Positions 44,220 through 55,237 of a stretch of DNA of 64,000 nt are shown piece by piece; positions within the stretch are counted from its first letter, which is position 1, and every line of letters begins with the position of its first letter. The position numbers and the translations under genes are program-made. The stretch covers positions 875,498 to 939,497 of the forward strand of contig JXTB01000024.1 of assembly GCA_002914805.1 (NCBI GenBank), read 5' to 3'. Under the pieces are notes generated by a model. That model was not told where the DNA came from and did no database searches. It worked only from the letters and a program-made list of their open reading frames with translations. The stretch is from Parasponia andersonii (lineage: Eukaryota > Streptophyta > Magnoliopsida > Rosales > Cannabaceae).

Positions 44220-45685
44220 TGGCCTTTCAAAGCGAATAATCAAGGGTCCGAAAACGATCATTGATCCTTTGAATAATCGTCAAACGATACCGCATACATT
44301 TCAAAGCGTCGTATTGATATCTTGGTGAGGTATGGATTCAATTACTTGATTTTAAAATTTTTTTTATTATGAATTTATATATTGTGAACAAATATGGAAT
44401 TTTGTGGAATATTTTGGAAAAATGTATTTATATATAGTTTTGAACCTAAGATATTAAATTGCCCGAGAGGTACGCCAAGCAATGTGGCATGCCATATATC
44501 TTGTTTTGAATTGTATTTCGTAGGAATTGGATTTTATAAGTCTTGATAAAAATGACCGTTATACTGCCGATATTTCTAGAAAATCTAAACTGAATGAGAA
44601 TTTAGTTTTGATAACTAAACTTGGTTTAATTAAAAATATTACACTTTTTGTTTTTTAATTTTGTGGAAAATAGTACATATTTCAATTCTTGTCATCTATA
44701 TAGCATTGCATGTATCATTATACTTACACAACTGACGGACTTAAGGTACCCTTTTAGGATACTCAGACTTATAATACTCTATTTAGGGTACTCGGACTAC
44801 ATTGCATACTCACGCTCACCAATTTAGGTAGCTTATACCATATTACATACTTACAATCACCCATTTGGGTGACTCATACTACATTATATACTTACGATTA
44901 TCAATTTAAGTGGCTCAAACTTGTCATTGATTACATTGTTGGTTATGAAATTGATATAAATGATACGTACTTGTTTTGAAAATAGGATTAATAAAGGTTT
45001 GGAATTTCGTAAACTTTTGGATTTTGTAACATAAATAGATTTTGGTAAAACTGCCTGAGTATTTTACTGACCATGCGGAACTTTGAAAGTAAGTATTTAC
45101 ATGTTCCAGTTAAAATACAAAAAAAAAAAAAAAAAAAACTAGTAATTGAATTTCTGCTGAGCATTTGCATGCTCACCTATTATCTTCTCCCACTTTTAGG
45201 TATTTATCAATTTGAGATAGTTATCGTGACGGTTGGACAAGCAGTTTAGCTTGCGTTTGCAGTCCTATTTTTATTTCTTGGTGGGTGTCTATACCCTGTT
45301 TGATTTCCTTTCCATGTAATTACGAAGTGGATGTATGAGGACAATTATAGTACAAATTTGAGTACTTAGAATTATAAATGATTTTTGTAAACTATTCTGG
45401 ACATTCGGACTTAAAATTTCATTAAACTCATTTTACCAAAAATTTAAGATTTATTAGTAAGTTTCTAAATGAATCAACTAGAATTCTAATTAAACTTTAG
45501 TGGACATTTTTTTTGAGTAATTAAAATTAATAAGAAGTTTATTGGTTATGGAATTTATAATGTTTTGAGGATTAAAATGAAAAATTTTAAGTACTTGATT
45601 TTTCCTAAATTTTGTAAACTCATTATTTAATTATATTTTCACTTGAAATTACTAAAGTCACAGTTTTAGATTTCTGATCGTGACA
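44220..45685 (+). mobile_element. Old gypsy LTR fragment related to family D
   Basis: Ends GATCGTGACA like the D-type LTRs. It shares an order of landmarks with them: AATAATCGTCAAACGATACC near 44272, GGTGAGGTATGGATTCAATTA near 44324, and GAGCATTTGCATGCTCACC near 45159, against TGGGCATTGTATGCTCACC in D. The 5' end is missing or unrecognisable. Repeats around TACTCAGACTTATA and GACTCATACTACATTATA (44755-44930) occupy its middle. No coding sequence, so likely a decayed solo LTR. Confidence 0.55.
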
Positions 45686-46030
45686 AAATATTAGTGAATA
45701 TTATTAATTTATTTGTACTAAGTTCCAACACACTAATTATATCATGATAACTTATATACTATACATGTATTGCTATTAACATTTTGAGTAATATCATAGG
45801 GCACCAATGATAACCAACACCACAGTGAATATTATGGTCGTGAGAAATTACTAAAAGTCACGGTTTTAGATTTTCGATCGTGACAAAATATTAGTGAATA
45901 TTATTAATTTATTTATACTAAGTTCCAACACACTAGTTATATCATGACAATTTATATAATATACATGTATTGCTATTAACATTTTGAGTAATGTCATGAG
46001 TCACCAATGATAACCAACACTAGAATGATG
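45640..46030. repeat. 200-bp direct tandem duplication
   Basis: Units 45640-45839 and 45840-46030 share GAAATTACTAAA, GATCGTGACAAAATATTAG, AAGTTCCAACACACTA and CACCAATGATAACCAACAC with an exact 200-bp offset and roughly 10% difference by eye. The unit includes the LTR end GATCGTGACA and the DNA beyond it. Confidence 0.88.
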
Positions 46031-47046
46031 TGTCAGTATATTACTGGTGATTCTAATTTATAAATCTGATCTCATATGGACCCACATTAAAGTGTCAATA
46101 TAATTAGCTAGTAACAAACTTAAACATCATACGGCGTTAGCATTATGTGGTGCTATATAGTATTACTCTAAAAAAATTGGGATTATGATTAGGATTCCTA
46201 GCATCATCTTTAAAACAAAACGGCAGATTAAAAATAAGCTAGCTTAGCTATATATATAAATGCATTGACATGGTCTTATTTAGGTGTTTTCCTGATGAAA
46301 TTATGATGCCTTTTTTTGAATTAGTTAGATGACGGGATCGGTTCTTTCTCCTGAGAATAGAGCTGGAGTTTTGGGTTATTTCCTATAGATGGTAGATTTC
46401 TACCCAAATCTCATGTCCTTAGAGTAAAACACATTTATGATGATATTTTATAAGCTTAAAAATTACATTTACTCACTTTATCATTTAGAATTTGTCAAAT
46501 CAGTGTTGGGTGATGTACATAGCTTCTTTTTTTTTTTTTCCGTTGTGCAGGTAAACCATGAGTATATTGAGATAATGAAACTACACAGGGTTTTATAATG
46601 TAACTTATACATTAGAAATGATGAGCTCATATTACTGCATTATCCTTACTTTTAATTAAATATGTTCTTTTTTAAAAAAGAACTTTTAATTAAATATGTT
46701 GTTGCAAAGGAGGTTGTTTTTTTTTCTTTCTTTTTTTCTTTTAACAAGAGATTTAACTAAAAGGAAAAAACCTTGGGTCAGCTTCATGCTCAATTTCTCA
46801 GTGGTCAAAATATTGCCTGTAAACGGGTTTATAAAAGTAATCTGAACGGGTTTATAAAAGTAATCTCACGCAGATTATTAAAAACAAAACTATGAGTTCA
46901 TCTGAATACATGTATTATGTATAGCATTTATTTATAGAAATGAGTTCATATCATTATCAACATGCACTTCAACTTGCATGCCCTTATTAATTGGGTAAAC
47001 CTAAACCAGCGAACTTGCCAATAGAACTTTATAGTAGGAAAATTGT
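46031..47046. other. AT-rich stretch with small duplications
   Basis: No gene recognised. The words CTTTTAATTAAATATGTT (at 46649 and 46682) and ACGGGTTTATAAAAGTAATCT (46822 and 46846) are each duplicated at close range. A perfect 20-bp palindrome, GTTCTTTTTTAAAAAAGAAC, sits at 46665-46684 between the first pair. Confidence 0.6.
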
Positions 47047-47062
47047 GTGTGTGTGTGTGTTC

Positions 47063-47096
<34 letters not shown>
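47047..47096. repeat. (TG)n(TA)n microsatellite
   Basis: TG run passing into a TA run. Confidence 0.95.
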
Positions 47097-47098
<2 letters not shown>

Positions 47099-47619
47099 TT
47101 GAAATCTATGGCACTGATTTAAAATTAAAAAAAAAAAAAAAAAAGAAAATCCTCATTTACATTGCAATTAAAATGAAGCCAAACGGCCCAAACCCTCCTA
47201 GCTTTAGGGCGCATCTACATTCCATAGACACAGTAATACCTTGTCTGCACACACGTTAATAATAGACCTTTTTTTTTTTGCAAGGGTTAATAATAGACCC
47301 TTTAGTACTGTAATAAATTTCACAATCAAAGCTTAAGCTAGCTCGTGGATTATTAACATTTACATTCCAAAATTGTCTGGCCCACCAGCAGCTTCTTTGA
47401 GCCTCTTTGTCTAGCTCTTAAAATGGCCAAAATTACGGCGAAATTCCATGATATCTAAATTTAATGACATAACTTCTAGAAATTTTGTGACAGAAATATA
47501 ATGAATGTTTATTGAACCGTACATGTTAATTTTTCTTTTTTTTTTGAAAATTACTGAATAGTCCATTTGTACCTTTATATTGATATATTTTATTAGATTA
47601 GTAAATCGATATCCGCGTC

Positions 47620-47815
47620 AATCCGGTAGGTATTTTTTTCTATATATAAATATTATTTAAACAAATAAAAATTCATTATATATAAATTTTATTATAAAAA
47701 ATAAAAATAATATTAATAATATTAATAATATATATTTTTTCATACATTTTATTATAATAATTAGATTATCGCCTAGTCCAATAATTAAAATAAATACCTA
47801 CTAAAAGACAATAAA
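47620..47815 (+). mobile_element. MITE family M, copy 5 (degenerate)
   Basis: CAATCCGGTAGGTATTTTTT at the left, TAATATTAATAATATATATT in the middle and AAATACCTACTAAAAGACAA at the right follow the family order with many changes. Confidence 0.55.
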
Positions 47816-48204
47816 TACTGACATTTATCCTTTCTTTAATTTGGTCAAAATTAAATTTAAAAAAATTTTAATTGAAAAGGTTATGAAATTTTCTTCGCTA
47901 TTAATCTCTCTCTTTTTTTTTTTTTTACTTTGGGTTCTTTCACCCACCATCATTTGTTTTTTCTGGCTCTGTATTTGTCAGGTTATAAGTTTACGGTAAG
48001 TTAATTTTTGTTTTTCCGCATGCCAACTTTGACCAAATTGGTCGAATGGTGAAATCTATATCGTACTGCTAATTCAAAGCGATATTTTTGTTAAAATTTG
48101 AAATGAAAGGGACAATTCATGTATTGATTATTTCATCTAAATTCAAGGAATATTTACTTTGACTAAAATTTTATTAAATTAGGTGCCTTCGCATCGAAAA
48201 CGAA
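47816..48204. other. Intergenic stretch left of element D
   Basis: T run at 47917-47930; no gene recognised. The D 5' LTR homology begins near 48205 without the expected TGTAAAAACC start, so part of the LTR may be lost here. Confidence 0.4.
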
Positions 48205-49654
48205 ATTATTTGATCATGATTTGATGATCAGAAAAAAAAAAATCAGATTACACGTAAACATTTCTCTCTCTTCCCTCTCGTTTTCACTCTCCCCCTAGAT
48301 CACTCTCTCTCTCCTTCTTTCTCTCCCTCGTCTCTCTCTTTCTCTCTCTCGGCCAAAGAAAGCCGCGCCACCATCCAAGCTCCGTCTGACAGAGCAGATC
48401 ACCGGTGAGCCTCCCCCGCGCCACCACGAGCCAGTCGCCACCGTCGACGGAGAAGACGAAAGGGATCGTTCGGACTTTTTATCACCGGCGAAGATTCCGG
48501 CGTTCATCCGATTCCAAATTGCTCCCGTTGGATTCGTATCGTCGCAAGGATCGTCAAGATATATATATCTCAACCCCATACTGTCTGGATCAAAAATTGT
48601 CATTTTCGGGTATTTTGAGTTTTTGAATTTTAGTTTTCAATCTGGCCGTTGGATTGTGTTTTTTACTGCATTTTTTAAATGTACTCGGAAAATGGAGAAA
48701 TTTGATATATATATTGTGTGGTTTGGTGATATGCACGAAAATCGAGATCGAACGGTCAAGATTTTGTCTCGTTTTGCATGCCACCAGTCCGTTGTGGGTC
48801 CGGACCCTAGTTAGACAAGTTAAATGTCTAACCTAGCTATTTTGGGTGCTAAGGATTCAGTGAAGATGTCCGTTTGTGGAATTGAAGCTCCGGTGAGAAA
48901 GTTGGTTTTTCGTAAGAGGACGATCGAGGGCTTGGAATTGGTTCCCGACCCTCCGGGCAATCGTCAACGATACCTTAAGGACTCAATAGCGTGGTGTCGC
49001 TATTCTAGTGAGGTAGGGGTTTAGTTACCTTTGTTTTATACCCTTTTTGAGTTAAAACTTATTTTCTGCAACATATAAGAAGAAGTATGTTTTTAATGAT
49101 TTGAATTATATGTGATGGAATCTGGTTATACGATATATACTGTACTCCTCTGGGAATTTGCCGTGGGCAGGTTATTTTGGGTATATCAAAAATAGGGCAG
49201 TTATGCTGTCCGTTTTTCTATAAAACCATATTATGCATGTTTTATTGAAAAACCAGAGTACAGTAGTTTTTACACTTCAGTTCTGTATTGCACATGTCAT
49301 AGGATCATACATGAGTACCATGTTGGCATCGTGGGTTTTACAGTGTGGCGCTGCATGCCCCATCGTAGATGAAAGTCCGTAAATTCGCGTGAGGTCTTGT
49401 TACTTTTGATTACCTCCCTATTTGGCAGGTGTAGGCAATTCGGTTGTCCTCCAAGTTTGGTAGGTGACACATGGGTGTCTCCTCCGGGTATGGGCTTAGG
49501 TATTAGGCAGGCTGTTAGGTACACTTAGCGCCATAATCCTGGGTTTGCACATATGAGAGGATGCGAGCTCATGTGTATGGGTTGATTTGTATCATGTGCA
49601 TATGGATTGATGGTTTTGATTACAATGTTTTATATATATTGGCTCCCGGTTTGG

Positions 49655-49707
<53 letters not shown>

Positions 49708-50260
49708 ATATTTTGGATTTGAACTAACCATGTAGGAGATTTCCATCACTGAACTGTTTTTCTTTGAGGTAACTATTTTCCTACTGGGCATTGTATGCTT
49801 ACCCCCTACCTTCCTCCTCAGGTGGTATCCAGTGCGATCTTGGTGATCAAGATGAGTAAGAGATCATCTGGATTGCAGTTCGCCTCTTGGTAATGCTAGG
49901 AGTTTATTGTCATAGTCTTTGGACTATTTGGATTTTGTGTTAGTATTGAACCAAGATTACTGCTTTCTATTTTGTCTGCAAACTAATGTATGTCATTCTG
50001 GTGTTTGACTTCTGTTGTGGATGATGATGATGATGCTGAGTTTTATATTTAATTTCGCATTTTCAAATAATTGTTCAATCCATGTTTAATGGTGTATACG
50101 AACTGTGCGAGTGGTTCATAGGATGGAATTCTAATTACTTTATTTAAATGGACCGTTTTTATAAAAATTAGAACTTTTGACACTTTTCAAATAAATTAAG
50201 GAATTTTCCACCTTTGTGGAATTCCCCTTCTGCCACTAGCCTGGGTTTTGGGTCGTCACA
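48205..50260 (+). repeat. Gypsy D 5' LTR
   Basis: Ends GGGTCGTCACA at 50260. Alignable with the 3' LTR from the poly-A/CTCTCTC region to the end, including the (TA)n(TG)n run at 49657-49710. About 60 bp at the start are not recognisable. It lacks the 408-bp duplication of the 3' LTR. Confidence 0.88.
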
Positions 50261-50268
50261 GAAATTTT

Positions 50269-50280
50269 TGGTATCAGAGC
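50269..50280 (+). other. Gypsy D primer-binding site
   Basis: TGGTATCAGAGC eight bases after the LTR end, a perfect match to the initiator-methionine-tRNA PBS used by plant chromoviruses. Confidence 0.9.
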
Positions 50281-50394
50281 TTTGAGTTTAACAGCTCGGA
50301 CGTATCACCATTAAACTAGATTGAAGTTATTTTTATGATAAGCATGCATCATTATCTCACAAATAGTTTGGCATATTGTTTCAGACTTGTAAGG

Positions 50395-51600
50395 ATGCCT
50401 CCTAGAAGAGTTCCGAGGCACCAGCCAGATGCCAAACCTCCTCGTCCGTATTTCACTCATCTGATTGAGGCAATACGACAGGCATTCGTCCAAATGAGCA
50501 ATCCATACTATCAGCCTCCAGCTCCGAGGGAACGTCAGTTGGATCAGACTGATCATCTCCAACGGTTCATGCGTCTCCAGTCAGGGCAGTTTGATGGTAG
50601 ACCAGAAGCTCTCATGACAATTGCTTGGTTGCGTGAGATGGAGAGGCACTTTCGAGCCCTTAGTACTCCGGTTGAGTTTTGGGCTGTGTTTGATGTTACC
50701 TGTTTGACAGGGAGTGCCATTCGTTGGTGGGAGACAATGGAACGGATACAAGATGTAGTGGGCTTGACTTAGGAAGACTTTGAACAGATTTTCAAGGCTC
50801 AGTATGCCAATGAGGATCAACAGGATGAAGTTGTGAACCGATTTGAGATTTTGACCCAAGGTAACAGAACGGTGAATAAGTATCTGATAGAGTTCACTGA
50901 GTTAGCAAGTGTTGCTCTTAGACCGGGTACAAGTGAGAAGTACCGAGTTGCTAAATTCAGGAGTCGTCTGAATCGAAATATTTTCAACAGGATCGGCACT
51001 CAAACTTTCCATACTCTTCCTGAGATTGTAGTGGCTGCCCAGCGGGCAGAGGCCATCGAAGAAAGTTTGGATTCCGGGAGGAACCAACGGAGAGGAAATG
51101 ACAGGAAAGCCACCAGAAGGAACTACGGGCAGTGGTCAGCCCAGGGTACTCCGAGTAGTGGGAGCTCAAACAATAGTGGTTCTTCAAGGGGTGGCAGAGG
51201 TAGTCCGTATGGAGGATGTTTTGTTTATGGCCAGCAGGGTCATCGGAAGAAGGAGTGTCCCAACCGTCTGCAGAAATATCTTCTTTCTCAGGGAGGACCG
51301 CAGAAGAGCCAGTAAGGTTCTACTTCTTATCAGAGCACTCAGGCAAGGCCGCAGTAGTCACAGGGTGCTTCGCAGGCTTTTACTTCCCCTCAGCCTTATC
51401 AACATCAGTATCGCCCTCAGGGTTTTACTCAAAACTTTCAGACTCCTTAGGCTTCAGAGAGTCAGGGTGGGCGTGGATATGGCAGTAGTGGTCCACGATC
51501 TAGCAGCAGCCATCTTGGTCAGGGAAGAGGCAATAAAGGGAAAGGAAAGGTGACTGGCCAAGCCTATGCTTTTACTGGGGTAGATGACAGTCAGGATCAC
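50395..51600 (+). pseudogene. Gypsy D gag
   Basis: ATG at 50395 (MPPRRVPRHQP) after the leader. The retrotransposon gag core follows: FMRLQSGQFDGRPEALMTI, LREMERHF, TCLTGSAIRWWETM, then TAG at 50770 where Trp is usual, EDFEQIFKAQY and NRTVNKYLIEFTELA. The zinc knuckle near 51212-51255 reads C-F-V-Y-G-Q-Q-G-H-R-K-K-E-C, so its second Cys is Tyr (a G to A change). Further stops are TAA 51313, TAG 51355 and TAG 51448, the last two at Gln-like positions. No frameshift is present. Gag normally packages element RNA. Confidence 0.92.
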
Positions 51601-52101
51601 ACCGGCCGAGGTATTGTTGACGGTATGATCCTTCTTTCACACTCTTGGGCACATGTTTTGTTTGATACTGGTGCATCCCATTCATTCATATCCTTATTGT
51701 TTGCTCAACTATTGGGGTTGAAATTTTCTGATTTAGATTATGTATTGTCGTTAGGTACACCTTAGGAAGGAATGGCCGATGTGTCTAGTGTGTGTAAATC
51801 TTGTCGGTTTGTGATTAGTGATAGGAAGCTTCTTGCTGATTTGATTGTGTTGCCAATGGGACAGTATGATGTGATACTCGGTATGGATTGGTTGTCGAAG
51901 TATCGAGCCATTGTGGACTGTCATAAGAAGTGGGTGACTCTTTTTCCTAGTGATGGACATCCTATTGTCCATCAGGCTGGGATGAGTCTATTGAAGCCTA
52001 GTCCTATTCTGAAAGCATGCATGGGTGGAAGAAAGAAACTTGAGAGTTATGGGAACTTGTTTGCCATGGATGGTAAGGTGAGGACAGACGATCAAGACCT
52101 A
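51601..52101 (+). pseudogene. Gypsy D aspartic protease
   Basis: In frame with gag. The catalytic motif LFDTGASHSFIS at about 51658-51693 is intact (D-T-G). Then VLPMGQYDVILGMDWLSKY near 51848-51902, the second conserved block of gypsy proteases, and VTLFPSDG. TAG at 51763 and TAG at 52102 are the only breaks. Cleaves the polyprotein in functional elements. Confidence 0.9.
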
Positions 52102-52104
52102 TAG

Positions 52105-53640
52105 ATTCCGGTGGTGTATGAGTATTCGGAGGTGTTTCCTGAAGACCTTCCGGGGTTACCACCTAATAGGGAGATCGAGTTCTGTATTGAACTAATTTCT
52201 GGAGCTCAGCCAGTTTCTATTCCAGCCTATCACATGGCACCTGCTGAGATGAAAGAATAAAGAGAACAGTTAGACGATCTACTTTACAAGGGCTTTATTC
52301 GCAGTAGCACTTCTCCTTGGGGTGCTCCTGTTTTGTTTGCGAAGAAAGCTGATTGTTCGTTAAGACTTTGTGTGGATTACTGGAAGTTGAACCAGTTGAC
52401 AGTGAAGAACAAGTATCCTTTGCCAAGGATAGATGAGTTGTTTGATCAATTCGATGGTTCAAGATTCTTCTCTAAGATCGATTTGAGATCCGGTTATCAT
52501 CAGCTGAAGATAAGAGAGGATGATATACCGAAGACAGTATTCAGAACCCGAAATGGTCACTTTAAGTTTCTTATGATGCCATTTGATTTAACGAATGCAC
52601 CTGCAACTTTTCTGGATCTCATGAATCAAATTTTCAGGCCGTTTTTGGATCGTTTTATGGTTGTGTCCTTCGACGATATCCCGGTGTATTCCAAGACTCG
52701 AGAAGAGCATGCCGAACATCTGGGGATAGTACTCAAGACCTTGAGAAATTATCAGTTGTACGCCAAGAAATCGAAGTGTGACTTTTGGATATCAGAAGTG
52801 AAGTTCTTGGGCCATGTGATTTCTCACGGAGGTATTTCAGTCGATCCCGCTAAGATCGAAGCTGTTCTGGAGTGGGAAAGATCGAGAAATATGACAGAGG
52901 TATATAGTTTCCTTGGATTGGCAGGCTACTACCGTTGTTTTGTGCAAGATTTCTTGAGAATTGCTTTGCCTTTGATGAAGTTAACCAGGAAAGACGTCAA
53001 GTTTGTTTGGGATCACGAAAGTGAAGAAGCTTTTGTCAGATTGAAGCAGAGTTTAACCACCGCACCTATTCTTACTGTTCCTGACAGTAACGAGCCTTAT
53101 GTGGTGTATACTGATGCTTCAAAGATGGGTTTGGGATGTGTCTTGATGCAGAATGGTCGAGTTGTGGCTTATGCTTCTTGTCAGTTGAAGCCGCATGAAA
53201 GGAACTATCCCACCCATGATCTGGAACTTGCAGTAGTGATCTTTGCCTTGAAGATCTGGCAATGTTATTTATATGGTGTGAAGTTCGACATATTCTCCGA
53301 TCATAAGAGTTTGAAGTATCTCTTTACCCAGAAGGATTTGAACTTGAGACAGCGAAGATGGGTTGAGTATATGGAGGATTATGACTTTGACCTACAGTAC
53401 CATCTTGGTAAGGCCAATGTTGTAGCCGATGCACTGAGTAGGAAGCCTCATGGTGCACTAGCTGCACTGGTATTTAAAGATTGGAAAAACTCAGTTGCGA
53501 TTGGTGATTATAACTTGCAGTACTTCGAGAATGAAGGTGTTGCTTGCCTGAGCAACATTGTGATTTCACCATCTCTTCTCCAGACTGTCCAGCAGAGTGA
53601 GTGGCAAGACAGGGAGTTAAGGATAACCTGGAACAGACTT
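52105..53640 (+). pseudogene. Gypsy D reverse transcriptase and RNase H
   Basis: Begins after TAG 52102 with VVYEYSEVFPEDLPGLPP; TAA at 52258 precedes an uninterrupted run to 53640. RT motifs: [52 protein letters not shown] and the palm motif [11 protein letters not shown] at about 52660 (usually F-I-D-D-I-L-V-Y-S, so the aspartates are kept). RNase [18 protein letters not shown] at about 53100, [14 protein letters not shown] and [13 protein letters not shown]. The linker [12 protein letters not shown] follows. This is the best preserved coding block of the window, about 460 residues without a break. Confidence 0.94.
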
Positions 53641-55026
53641 TAAAATGGTGAATAGTTAGATGGTTAGAGCACTAACAGAGAAGGGTTTTTGTTTTTCAGT
53701 GGGAAGTTGGCTGTAGTTAATGACCATAATCTTCGAGAAAACATTCTAACAGAAACTCACAAATCAAGGTTCGCAGTACATCCAGGTAGTACCAAGATGT
53801 ATCGGGACTTGAAACGGCAGTATTGGTAGAAAGGGATGAAAAAGGATGTAGATACTTTTGTGGCTAAGTGTTTGACTTATCAGCGAGTCAAGGCTGAACA
53901 CCAGAGACCAGCTGGATTACTTCAGCCGTTGCCAATTCCGGAGTGGAAGTAGGACAAGATCACGATGGACTTTGTGACTAATTTGCCAAAGACCTTGAGG
54001 AAGAACGATGCAGTTTGGGTGATAGTTGATCGGTTAACGAAAAGTGCTCACTTTATACCGATCCGGATGGACTACTCTCTTACTAAGCTCAGTAGACTGT
54101 ATGTGGAGAACATTATACGCTTGCATGCTGTGCCTTCAAGTATAGTATCTGACAAAGATCCAAGGTTCACTTCTAAGTTTGGGAGAGCCTTGCAGAAAGC
54201 GTTTGGTACACAGTTGGATATCAGTACAGCTCACCATCCTGAGACAGACAGTCAGTTTGAAAAGACCATTCAGATTCTTGAGGACATGCTACATTGTTGC
54301 ATACTGGATTTTGGTGGGAACTGGGATGATCATCTTCCTTTAGTGGAATTTGCTTATAATAACAGTTACCAGACCAGTGTGGGTGTGGCTCCATATGAAG
54401 TGTTATATGGGAGGCCGTGTAGATCGCCTTTGTGTTAGGCAGAACCAGAAGAGCATGTTACTCTCAGACCTAAACTGATTGAAGAGACTACTGAGAAGAT
54501 CAAGGATATTCAAGAGAGACTCAAAGAGATTCAGAGTCACCAGAAGAGTTATACTGACCCGAAGAGGCGTGAGGTAGAGTTCGATACTGGTGACTCCGTA
54601 TTCTTGAAAGTGACTCCAAGGAGAGGTGTTACGAGATTTGGAGTTGAGGGTAAGCTTACTCCAAGGTCTATTGGCCCCTTTGAGATCACTGAGAGAATTG
54701 GACCAGTGGATTATCACTTGAATCTACCTGCACAGTTGGGTCATGTGCATAATGTATTTCATGTGTCGATGTTGAAGAAGTACACGCCGGACCCATCTCA
54801 TGTTGTTCATTACGTGCATGTACCGATCCAAGAGGATGTGTCCTATGAAAAGCAGCCTGTTCGCTTGTTGCCTAGAGAGTTGAAAGTGTTTCGCAACAGA
54901 GAGATACCACTTGTTAATGTGCTTTAGGAACATCACAAAGAGGATGAGGCTACTTGGGAACTCGAGACGGAGATGTACGAGAAGTATCCTCATTTGTTTA
55001 ACTTTCAATTAGAAGTTATATTATGA
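53641..55026 (+). pseudogene. Gypsy D integrase with chromodomain
   Basis: Same frame. TAA 53641, TAG 53653 and 53665 lie in the linker. The zinc region (HKSRFAVHPGSTKMYRDL ... [10 protein letters not shown]) has the last Cys changed to Tyr; TAG 53827 and 53950 replace Trp. The integrase core runs MDFVTNLPKTLRKNDAVW, SDKDPRFTSKF, then HHPETDSQFEKTIQ with the catalytic Glu. TAG 54436 falls in PLC-stop-AEPEEH. The chromodomain occupies about 54859-54990: PVRLLPRELKVFRNREIPLV, TAG 54925 for Trp, then EDEATWELETEMYEKYPHLF. The natural stop TGA is at 55024. Confidence 0.93.
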
Positions 55027-55069
55027 TGTGAACCTTGACTTGTATTTTGAATTTCGGTAAGAAATTCTT

Positions 55070-55084
55070 ATAAGAATAGGAGAA
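55070..55084 (+). other. Gypsy D polypurine tract (weak)
   Basis: AAGAATAGGAGAA directly precedes the 3' LTR; purine-rich but with a T. Confidence 0.5.
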
Positions 55085-55201
55085 TGTAAAAACCCATTTT
55101 TCAAAAGGGCAAAATGATCATTTGACCAGAAAAAAAAAAATCAGAATGCATATATACATTTCTCTCTTCTCCCTCTCGTTTTCACTCTCCTCCCCCCCAA
55201 A

Positions 55202-55237
<36 letters not shown>

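Noticed and set aside
45640..46030. LTR pair of a very short element (TRIM)
   Set aside because: The repeats are directly adjacent with no internal region or PBS, and the first unit begins inside an older gypsy LTR.
50770..54927. TAG codons read as an amino acid (recoded amber)
   Set aside because: The TAGs affect several unrelated families, stand at Trp and Gln positions alike, and are accompanied by Cys to Tyr changes at zinc ligands. Decay is the simpler explanation; no nuclear recoding of this kind is known in plants.
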